A stretch of 7,927 nucleotides of DNA, from the NCBI GenBank assembly GCA_947624075.1, contig CANQIM010000052.1, positions 1-7,927 on the forward strand, written 5' to 3'. Both the position numbers and the translations under genes were made by a program. Positions 1-5,477 of the stretch are shown in pieces. A model generated the notes under the pieces. That model saw only the letters and a list, made by a program, of their open reading frames with translations. It was not told where the DNA came from and did no database searches. The stretch is from an uncultured Bacilli bacterium. Its GTDB lineage: Bacteria; Bacillota_I; Bacilli_A; RF39; UBA660. The first letter of the stretch is position 1, and every line of letters starts with the position of its first letter.

Positions 1-695
1 AACTTATTTGGGCCAATAACTAAATATTGATCAGATTTTATTTTATCACGATAATTGTAAGCCAAATATGCAATTCTATGCAAAGCAACAGTTGTTTTTC
101 CAGAACCTGCAACTCCTTGAATTACTATATTATGAATCAAATCTTTTCGAATAATTTCATTTTGTTCTTCCTGAATAGAGCTAACAATATTTTTTAAACG
201 ATTGTCTGCATTCACTCCTAAATAAGGTTTTAATATTTCATCATTCGATACTGTATCTACATCATTATAAGAAAGTAATTCACCTTTTTCTATTTCATAT
301 TGACGTTTTAGAGAAAGACTTCCCGTAATAATACCTTCTGGAGCTTTATAAGATGCTTTTCCTATATTACTATCATAATATAATGATGCAATTGGAGCTC
401 TCCAATCTACAGTAATTAAATTATTATCAAAATCTGATATTCCTACTTTACCTAGATAACAAATATCTGTATTTTTTTCTTTATCTCCTGTAAAATCAAT
501 TCGAGCAAAATAAGGTTTATTTAATCCTTCTTCAACAATACGAAGTTTATTTTCATACTGTTTTATTAAATTGTATAAGGCTTCAGCATCCATATTCTGA
601 CGATTATTTAAAGATTTTAAAGTAAGTTTCAAATCTTCAATAACTTCTTTGTATTGCTCTAATGTAGTTTTTAAATGTTCCTTTTCATTATCCAT
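1..695 (-). CDS. helD: HelD-like DNA helicase / RNA polymerase recycling factor, N-terminal part
   Basis: This is the first 231 codons of a UvrD/Rep-type superfamily 1 helicase that continues beyond the left edge of the window. HelD proteins bind RNA polymerase, and in Bacillus subtilis HelD releases stalled polymerase from nucleic acid. Residues about 1-65 are charged and helical, as expected for the N-terminal coiled-coil arm that enters the polymerase secondary channel. A DWRAPIASLYYD segment starting at residue 97 is typical of HelD. The Walker A motif GVAGSGKT is at residues 194-201, inside the family-typical context VIQGVAGSGKTTVALHRIAY. The ATG at 695 is chosen because a GGAG site lies about 10 nt upstream and it opens the frame MDNEKEH. 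A second ATG at 699 is out of frame. The family is usually around 700 residues or more, so roughly two thirds is missing here. The Nudix stop is 44 nt upstream, so the two genes may be co-transcribed. Identification is firm; the cellular role is taken from the family. Confidence 0.9.
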   Translation of the reverse strand, partial: MDNEKEHLKTTLEQYKEVIEDLKLTLKSLNNRQNMDAEALYNLIKQYENKLRIVEEGLNKPYFARIDFTGDKEKNTDICYLGKVGISDFDNNLITVDWRAPIASLYYDSNIGKASYKAPEGIITGSLSLKRQYEIEKGELLSYNDVDTVSNDEILKPYLGVNADNRLKNIVSSIQEEQNEIIRKDLIHNIVIQGVAGSGKTTVALHRIAYLAYNYRDKIKSDQYLVIGPNK

Positions 696-739
696 ACATA
701 CACCACTCCTACTACAATAATCTGTTGCGGCTTATATTA

Positions 740-1171
740 TTATTTTAATCCTTTCAATTTCAAAGCATCATAAGTTAAAGGACTAATATCTTCTTCTTTT
801 AAATTCGCAATTGGATACCAACAAGCACCCAAAGAATCCAACCCGTCTGCATCTTCCTTAATAGTACCTTCATAAGATTCAATCTCATATATAATACCAA
901 TATGATGCATATTTTCCATCTTATCAATATAAGGATTTTCCCACTTGACAACAGCCGAATTTGCATCAACAATTTTTGCTTTTGTAATTTTAATACCTGC
1001 TTCTTCTTCAAATTCTCTTTTTAATGTTTCAATAGGTTTTTCTCCATGTTCAAAACTACCTCCTGGTAAATCATATTTACCTATATAAGCACCTCTAGAC
1101 TTTTTTACTAATAAAATCTTATCTTCTTTAATAACTATTCCATAAACTCCTAAATGTGTTGTATCTACCAT
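740..1171 (-). CDS. Nudix (MutT-like) hydrolase
   Basis: This is a small cytoplasmic Nudix hydrolase that should cleave a nucleoside diphosphate linked to another group, using Mg2+. The Nudix box is perfect: it follows G-x5-E-x7-R-E-F-E-E-E-A-G-I, and in the 146-residue numbering that starts at 1180 it spans residues 41-63. It is preceded by the usual beta strand context (GVYGIVIKEDKILLVKK). I chose the ATG at 1171 (143 aa, MVDTTHLG). The AAAGG Shine-Dalgarno site at 1181-1185 directly abuts the alternative ATG at 1180, leaving no spacer for it, but sits 9 nt from the ATG at 1171. The substrate cannot be read from the sequence: NTP clean-up, ADP-ribose and sugar-nucleotide substrates all fit. 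The gene lies 64 nt after the glycosyltransferase/kinase ORF and before helD. It has a plausible promoter of its own, so membership in the upstream glycan cassette is uncertain. Confidence 0.9.
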   Translation of the reverse strand: MVDTTHLGVYGIVIKEDKILLVKKSRGAYIGKYDLPGGSFEHGEKPIETLKREFEEEAGIKITKAKIVDANSAVVKWENPYIDKMENMHHIGIIYEIESYEGTIKEDADGLDSLGACWYPIANLKEEDISPLTYDALKLKGLK

Positions 1172-1205
1172 TTTGATCATCCTTTCTTTTACAACAATTG
1201 ATATT

Positions 1206-1234
1206 ATTATATAATTTTATAATAAAAAACACAA
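1206..1234 (-). promoter_or_regulatory. Probable sigma-A promoter for the Nudix gene (and perhaps helD)
   Basis: Read on the minus strand, TTGTGT (1234-1229) is followed by a 17-nt spacer and a perfect TATAAT (1211-1206). The start of transcription would fall near 1199, about 28 nt before the preferred Nudix start codon. The -35 box matches only the TTG core, and the whole gap is very AT-rich, so chance -10 matches are easy. The site begins right at the stop codon of the upstream ORF, and no convincing terminator separates the two, so readthrough is also possible. Confidence 0.5.
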
Positions 1235-1235
1235 A

Positions 1236-4200
1236 TTATTTAACTACCTTAATATTTTTAAATAAGGTTTTTTCAATATTTTTATCGATTAACAAATCAT
1301 ACCACCATTTCCAAAAATCAAGTCGTTGTTGTTCATCGTTCAAATCTAACCCACTGCTCTCACAAAAATATAATTTTTCAAATAAAACTTTAAGAATATA
1401 AAAATAAAAACAATTCTTTAATCTTTTAATATCATATTTTTTATCTATTAGTATATTAAGAATACTTAAAGCAGTTTTAATATCAAAATTATTATTATAA
1501 AAACATGTTTTAATTAAAAAACTCATATATTCATATTCTACTGGTGCATAAGTGCATTCGTCAAAATCTACTAGAAAAGGGGTATCTTCATTCCAAATAA
1601 TATTAGTAGAGGCTAAATCTCCATGGACAATGCAATTATTACCTATATTTTTGCCATAAATTTCATCATATTTTAATAAATTAGAAATTACAATTTTATC
1701 AAAAGCAGTTTGATTTTCTTTAAAATAGTTTCTATATTTATAATATTTATCGTATATGCTGTTTTTAGTTTTAGAAGCTTCAATATCAATTTTTGATATC
1801 TTTTCAATACTGTTAACTACTTTTTGCAATTGTTTATTTGAATACTTCTTTAAATGTTTTCCGTCCATAAAAGAATATAAATATATATCACAGTCTAAAT
1901 ATTTGGTCTTAAAAATAATTTTATTAGCATGATCTAATTTTTCTAATACATAATCAATTAAATCAAAATTGTAGTTTTTATCTTTATAATAAATTTTTAA
2001 AATACATTTATTGTTGTCATATAAACATTTTCTTACTACGTTAGCTCCACCATGTCTTAATTTACCTAAAATTTTTATATTGTATTTTTCACATATCTCT
2101 TTTAGTACTTTTCGATACATAAATTCTCTAATAATTTGTTCATATAATTGAATTGATTGTTTAGCAATTACATTAGGAGAATATTTCTTAAGTATTTCTT
2201 GTCTTCCCTTTTTACCATATTCTTTAGCCTGTTTCTCATTATTATATAATTCTATTACTGCCATAGCTAATGCTTCAGAATCATTTGGATCATATAATAT
2301 TCCAGAGTCATGATCTGTTATCATTTCTCGTATTCCTGTATTATTACTTGCTACAATAGGAAGTTCTGTTAGTAATTCTTCCATGGCTACATAAGGTAAA
2401 TTATCAAATAAAGATGGAATTATTCCTATTCTTGCTTTATTAAAGTATTCATTTAATTTATTATTTTCAATATATCCTAAAAATTCAATATGCTTATGAT
2501 ATTTTTTAGGCACTATTTCTAAAAATTGTTCTTTTGGTGAATTACCATTTTGTTCTACATTATTAAAGTCACCTATAATTTGTACTTTCAAATTTTCATC
2601 CTGTATACTATCAATTATTCTTGGAATTGCTTTTGCTAAAATAAAAATTCCTTTTCTCTTTGTAAAATTGCCACAGTATATAATTGTTTTGCTATTATGG
2701 TTATTACGTAATGGATAAAAATCTTTAGTATTAGCAGGATTAGGCACTATAGAAATATCGTCTATCTTATTTTTTTTATGATATATTGGAATTAGATTTC
2801 TTAAAATTTCAGAGCAACATATTACTTTATCAGATTTATTTAACATTATATTTTCGTTATGAAAGATTTCTTTTTCTACTTCAGTTGGAAACATAGATAT
2901 TTGATTTAATTGTTTAACAATTGTATATGATGTATGTAATTTAGTGACTATAGGAATTTCTCTTTTTGATAAATAAGATATTAACTCTGCTGAAATTTCT
3001 GGTGCTTCAATAATATCTATTTTATCAAATTGATTTATTTCTTCTATTTTATTTTTCAAGCTAATTCTATAATCATAATAGTTATCAAGATTTTGATAAG
3101 GAAATTTTTTTGGAATCCTATATACATGAATTCCGTTTTCATAATACTCTTGATATTTATCAAAGCTACCACATATAACAGTTACCTTGCATCCTGCATT
3201 ATATAAGGCATTTGCCATTCTTTTTTGATAAGTTGCTATTCCACCCAAGCTAGTTTCAGTAGGGTATTCAAAGTTTATCAAACAAACATGCATTTTCATT
3301 CTTTTTTGATTATTATAATCTTTTATTGTCTGCTCATATATTTCAATTGCTTTTTTTGCAACTATATCTGGAGAATACTTTTTAAGTATTTCTTGTCTTC
3401 CCTTTTTACCATATTTTTTTGCCTGTTTCTTATTATTATATAATTCTATTACTGCATCAGCCAATGCTTCAGAATCATTTGGATCATATAATATTCCAGA
3501 GTCATGATCTGTTATCATTTCTCGTATTCCTGTATTATTACTTGCTACAATAGGAAGTTCTGTTAGTAATTCTTCCATGGCTACATAAGGTAAATTATCA
3601 AATAAAGACGGAATTATTCCTATTCTTGCTTTATTAAAATAATCATTTAATTTGTTGTTTTCAATATGTCCTAAAAATTCAATATGTTTATGATATTTTT
3701 CTGGTATTATATCTAAAAATTGTTTTTTTGGTAAATTACCATTTAACCTACTTATAATCTGTATTTTTAAATCGACATCCTGTATTCTGTCAATTATGCT
3801 TGGAATTGCCTTTGCTAAAATAAAAATTCCTTTTCTTTTTTCAAAACTACCACAGTATATAATTGTTTTGCTATTATGGTTATTACGTAATGGATAAAAA
3901 TCTGTAATATTAGCTGGGTTAGGTAAAACACCTATATTTTTAAAATTTAATTCGGGATAATCATTATGCATTACATTTTGTAGTATTTCAGAACAACTTA
4001 CATATTTATCTGCATATTTCATACATAAATTTTCAGCTTCAATTATCTTTTGACTTAACTCATTGTTTATATCAACATTATTTAATTTTGCCCACAATCT
4101 ATATGAAGTATGTAATTTAACAACAACAGGAATATTATGTACTCTTAAAAAATCTGTAATTTCACCAGAAAATTCTGGGGTTTCAATTATATCTATTTTA

Positions 4201-4475
4201 TCTAACTTATCAATTTCCATTATCTTTTGCTTTACTAGGTTTCTATAATTATTAAAACTATCGACAGTTTCCTTTTCTCTAGAAGTATACAATCTTATAA
4301 CATGAATCCCATCTTCAAAATAATCTTTTTCTCTTTCTTCAGAACCACATATAACAGTTACTTTATGTCCTAATGCAATTAAACTATCTGCCATTCTTTT
4401 TTGATAGGTTGCTATTCCTCCAAAAGCAGTATCTGTTGGATACTCAATCCCAACTAAACATATATGCATTTTCAT
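1236..4475 (-). CDS. Three-domain fusion: GT4 glycosyltransferase - GT4 glycosyltransferase - APH/choline-kinase-fold phosphotransferase
   Basis: This is one uninterrupted 1079-residue frame with three complete enzymes. Residues 1-392 and 393-785 are GT-B fold family-4 glycosyltransferases. Each has an N-terminal GGIATYQKRMA motif, a KRKG donor-side motif (about 213-216 and 606-609) and PSLFDNLPYVAMEELLTELP. In the last of these the GT4 E-x7-E pair appears as D293/E301 and D691/E699. Residues 786-1079 form an APH/choline-kinase-like phosphotransferase. It has a Gly-rich loop (GGANVV), a likely ATP-binding Lys827, the catalytic loop HGDLASTN (H951, D953, N958) and the metal-binding DFDE (from D970). 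No signal peptide or membrane segment is visible, so the protein should be cytosolic. The start overlaps the upstream TGA as ATGA, which implies translational coupling. Each unit begins with Met at its junction (M393, M786), suggesting that formerly separate genes fused. Adjacent GT4 and APH-like kinase genes are known, for example cotSA-cotS in Bacillus spore coats. Substrates are unknown. A drug-resistance role is not supported. Confidence 0.88.
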   Translation of the reverse strand: MKMHICLVGIEYPTDTAFGGIATYQKRMADSLIALGHKVTVICGSEEREKDYFEDGIHVIRLYTSREKETVDSFNNYRNLVKQKIMEIDKLDKIDIIETPEFSGEITDFLRVHNIPVVVKLHTSYRLWAKLNNVDINNELSQKIIEAENLCMKYADKYVSCSEILQNVMHNDYPELNFKNIGVLPNPANITDFYPLRNNHNSKTIIYCGSFEKRKGIFILAKAIPSIIDRIQDVDLKIQIISRLNGNLPKKQFLDIIPEKYHKHIEFLGHIENNKLNDYFNKARIGIIPSLFDNLPYVAMEELLTELPIVASNNTGIREMITDHDSGILYDPNDSEALADAVIELYNNKKQAKKYGKKGRQEILKKYSPDIVAKKAIEIYEQTIKDYNNQKRMKMHVCLINFEYPTETSLGGIATYQKRMANALYNAGCKVTVICGSFDKYQEYYENGIHVYRIPKKFPYQNLDNYYDYRISLKNKIEEINQFDKIDIIEAPEISAELISYLSKREIPIVTKLHTSYTIVKQLNQISMFPTEVEKEIFHNENIMLNKSDKVICCSEILRNLIPIYHKKNKIDDISIVPNPANTKDFYPLRNNHNSKTIIYCGNFTKRKGIFILAKAIPRIIDSIQDENLKVQIIGDFNNVEQNGNSPKEQFLEIVPKKYHKHIEFLGYIENNKLNEYFNKARIGIIPSLFDNLPYVAMEELLTELPIVASNNTGIREMITDHDSGILYDPNDSEALAMAVIELYNNEKQAKEYGKKGRQEILKKYSPNVIAKQSIQLYEQIIREFMYRKVLKEICEKYNIKILGKLRHGGANVVRKCLYDNNKCILKIYYKDKNYNFDLIDYVLEKLDHANKIIFKTKYLDCDIYLYSFMDGKHLKKYSNKQLQKVVNSIEKISKIDIEASKTKNSIYDKYYKYRNYFKENQTAFDKIVISNLLKYDEIYGKNIGNNCIVHGDLASTNIIWNEDTPFLVDFDECTYAPVEYEYMSFLIKTCFYNNNFDIKTALSILNILIDKKYDIKRLKNCFYFYILKVLFEKLYFCESSGLDLNDEQQRLDFWKWWYDLLIDKNIEKTLFKNIKVVK
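2118..3299 (-). repeat. Tandem duplicated glycosyltransferase unit, downstream copy (GT2)
   Basis: This stretch encodes residues 393-785 of the fusion and is a duplicate of the directly preceding unit. Both copies open with the codons for MKMH. Within it, 2269-2414 (146 bp) is identical base for base to 3463-3608, and 2671-2724 (54 bp) is identical to 3850-3903. The offset between copies shifts from 1194 to 1179 because this copy carries five extra codons in the loop around residues 636-646 (NNVEQNG region). The N-terminal part (about 2735-3160) is clearly diverged from its partner. Confidence 0.9.
3300..4475 (-). repeat. Tandem duplicated glycosyltransferase unit, upstream copy (GT1)
   Basis: This is the partner copy, encoding residues 1-392. 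It contains the identical block 3463-3608 (residues 290-338, from PSLFDNLP to SEAL) and the second identical block 3850-3903 (the YPLRNNHNSKTIIYCG region). Outside these blocks the C-terminal half still differs by only scattered bases. The stretch encoding residues about 45-185 shares mainly structural motifs such as KLHTSY and CSEIL. Confidence 0.9.
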
Positions 4476-5065
4476 TTTTTCAACACCCTATTTTCTAACT
4501 TCTTAATAATCTTATTATCACTTAAATAATTTGCAACTATATTGTTCATTTCTTCTATTGTATATAAACTCGTACATAAAACTAATGATGAAAGTCTAGA
4601 TATTTTATCAAAATTATTATTATAATCACCTATATCATACTGTATTCTAGTTTGATAATCTACTACATTCTCATTTCTATTTTTTATTCTTTCCGGTAAT
4701 TCTCGTATAATATCTTGGTACATAAGAGTAATTATAATTGTATTGTCATTTAAATTCTTTAAACGGATTGCATTTTCATATGACGTAGCAATTATAAATG
4801 GTTTATCTTTGACACTATCTAAATTTGAGAATCCATATTTATGATTACCCTTACCAGTTATAAAGAAAAATGCATTATTTTTTTCATATGTTAAAAAAGA
4901 TTCTTGATCGACAAATACATAAGTTTCATCATCATTAGCACGTTTTTCTCTTGTTGTAAAACAAAGTGGCAACATAACATCATACTGTTCAATTAAGGAA
5001 TTTATAATTGTGGATTTTCCAACACCTGTGGGTCCAGCCAGAACTAAAATTTTATTATTTTCCAT
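4472..5065 (-). CDS. Divergent guanylate-kinase-like P-loop kinase
   Basis: This is a 197-residue protein of the guanylate kinase fold. The P-loop GPTGVGKS is at residues 11-18. The GMP-binding region CFTTREKR gives R39 and R42, as in true guanylate kinases, followed by YVFVDQESF and KYGFSNLDSV, which match YxFVSxxxF and YG-S-xxSV in the family. A RIKNR segment near 126-130 fits the lid. Departures from Gmk: Asp45 sits where Glu is usual, the strand that normally carries the guanine-contacting Glu reads AFFFIT, and the following segment is altered. It is therefore probably a cluster-specific kinase acting on a nucleotide or another phosphorylated compound, and a housekeeping Gmk should exist elsewhere in the genome. 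Its TGA overlaps the next ATG (ATGA), which ties it to the glycosyltransferase/kinase fusion. The ATG at 5065 is the only sensible start, preceded by a G6 run. A PhnN-like activity is a less likely alternative. Confidence 0.85.
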   Translation of the reverse strand: MENNKILVLAGPTGVGKSTIINSLIEQYDVMLPLCFTTREKRANDDETYVFVDQESFLTYEKNNAFFFITGKGNHKYGFSNLDSVKDKPFIIATSYENAIRLKNLNDNTIIITLMYQDIIRELPERIKNRNENVVDYQTRIQYDIGDYNNNFDKISRLSSLVLCTSLYTIEEMNNIVANYLSDNKIIKKLENRVLKK

Positions 5066-5074
5066 TTTATTTTA

Positions 5075-5080
5075 CCCCCC
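5075..5080 (-). promoter_or_regulatory. Unusual poly-G ribosome binding site
   Basis: On the minus strand a run of six G lies 9 nt before the ATG at 5065, and no GGAGG-type site is present. A G run can pair with only part of the anti-Shine-Dalgarno sequence, so initiation may be weak or depend on leader folding. It is the only G-rich stretch in an otherwise AT-rich segment. Confidence 0.5.
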
Positions 5081-5087
5081 ATAAAAA

Positions 5088-5189
5088 TGACTATTACTAA
5101 TTCTGTTAATCAACAGAAAAAAGGTGGACACAAAATAAGGTCCACCTCCTCCAAAAATTCTAATAAATTAGAACTATAAAACATAGTCA
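5088..5189 (-). promoter_or_regulatory. Structured 5' leader RNA, candidate attenuator
   Basis: Between the promoter and the guanylate-kinase-like gene the minus-strand RNA can form several helices. TGACTAT (5189-5183) can pair with ATAGTCA (5094-5088) to enclose the region. TTCTAA/TTAGAA forms a hairpin at 5158-5173, the intrinsic terminator lies at 5117-5147, and TTCTGTT/AACAGAA forms a hairpin at 5101-5118 whose arm overlaps the terminator U-tract. CTAATT in the first hairpin could also pair with AATTAG downstream (near 5097-5102), giving an alternative fold. No known riboswitch class is recognised. The helices are short and AT-rich except for the terminator. Confidence 0.45.
5117..5147 (-). 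terminator. Intrinsic terminator inside the leader of the kinase/glycosyltransferase cassette
   Basis: On the minus strand AGGTGGAC (5147-5140) and GTCCACCT (5129-5122) form an 8-bp stem with a 10-nt loop, followed by a six-T run ending at 5117. It lies after the promoter at 5205-5233 and about 50 nt before the start codon at 5065, so it would stop transcripts before the cassette unless it is overridden. The stem is the most GC-rich element of this intergenic region. Confidence 0.8.
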
Positions 5190-5204
5190 ACTTAATTGCT
5201 AGAT

Positions 5205-5233
5205 ATAATACCATTATTTTACTTATATGTCAA
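5205..5233 (-). promoter_or_regulatory. Strong sigma-A-type promoter for the kinase/glycosyltransferase cassette
   Basis: On the minus strand a perfect TTGACA (5233-5228) is followed by a 17-nt spacer and TATTAT (5210-5205), one mismatch from TATAAT. Transcription would begin near 5198 and give a leader of about 130 nt before the ATG at 5065. The -35 box touches the tandem repeat at 5233-5284. Confidence 0.8.
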
Positions 5234-5284
5234 TGACTTTTATTAGGAAGATGATATCATGACTTTTATTAGGAAGATGATATC
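5233..5284. repeat. Perfect 26-bp tandem direct repeat, candidate operator
   Basis: Two identical 26-bp copies (5233-5258 and 5259-5284) stand head to tail with no spacer. The core reads TTATTAGGAAGATGATATC on the plus strand. The junction creates the perfect palindrome ATGATATCAT (5251-5260). The edge of the first copy shares one base with the -35 box of the promoter at 5205-5233, so the repeat occupies the place where activators or repressors usually bind. A simple replication slippage duplication would look the same. Confidence 0.85.
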
Positions 5285-5413
5285 AATATAATTTATGATT
5301 TTTTAATTATTTAATTATTTACTTTTTTAATGAAATTTAAAGTTAGATAGCTATTTATTAGATTTTCTTTATTCTTTAATTATTATTTACGAAAAGAAAA
5401 TTCTTTACAAACT
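5285..5413. other. AT-rich intergenic stretch without recognisable content
   Basis: This is the rest of the 412-bp gap between the FIST gene and the guanylate-kinase-like gene. It is almost pure A/T with short TTAATTATTT-type echoes. I see no coding frame, no RNA gene and no convincing further promoter. It could serve as an upstream AT-rich element for the promoter to its left. Confidence 0.6.
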
Positions 5414-5436
5414 AAAAAGTGGCATTTTTACCACTT
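5414..5436 (-). terminator. Rho-independent terminator of the fucO-FIST unit
   Basis: On the minus strand AAGTGG (5436-5431) and CCACTT (5422-5417) form a 6-bp stem with an 8-nt loop, followed by TTTTTAG, about 40 nt after the FIST stop codon. The plus-strand side is T-rich as well, so it might work in both directions, but no plus-strand gene faces it. Confidence 0.75.
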
Positions 5437-5477
5437 CTTATTTTATTTAAAAATTAAATACATAAATATTTTTAAAA

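Noticed and set aside
799..1011. Second minus-strand frame inside the Nudix gene
   Set aside because: It is an out-of-frame shadow of the Nudix hydrolase, whose complete motif is in the other frame.
1205..1230. Terminator after the glycosyltransferase/kinase fusion
   Set aside because: TATTATA and TATAATA can pair on the minus strand, but the stem is purely A/T and no U-tract follows. The same bases make a better promoter.
1198..1401. Small plus-strand ORFs opposite the glycosyltransferase and dehydrogenase genes (also at 3225, 4063 and 7390)
   Set aside because: They lie antisense inside well-supported genes and have low-complexity, AT-driven composition without ribosome sites or recognisable domains.
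1236..2120. Aminoglycoside resistance gene
   Set aside because: The phosphotransferase domain has the APH-fold catalytic motifs, but these are shared by choline, homoserine, sugar and spore-coat kinases. Fusion to glycosyltransferases points to biosynthesis rather than resistance.
1236..5065. Mycoplasma-type genetic code suggested by the extreme AT content
   Set aside because: Trp residues at conserved places are encoded by TGG and the guanylate-kinase-like gene ends at TGA exactly where the family ends, so the standard bacterial code applies.
5105..5155. Leader peptide translated from the GGAGGAGG site in the terminator stem
   Set aside because: A GTG or TTG codon could open a frame of about 8-11 codons there, but spacing from the ribosome-like site is poor for each choice and no codon run typical of amino acid attenuation is present. 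It may simply be the stem sequence.
5080..5200. T-box or known riboswitch leader
   Set aside because: The GGTGGACC string near the terminator recalls the T-box bulge motif, but the AGGGTGGNACCGCG consensus is not met. The leader before the terminator is only about 50 nt and has no specifier region, and no tRNA synthetase or amino acid gene follows.
5233..5284. CRISPR array
   Set aside because: There are only two copies with no spacer between them and no cas genes nearby; this is a simple tandem duplication.
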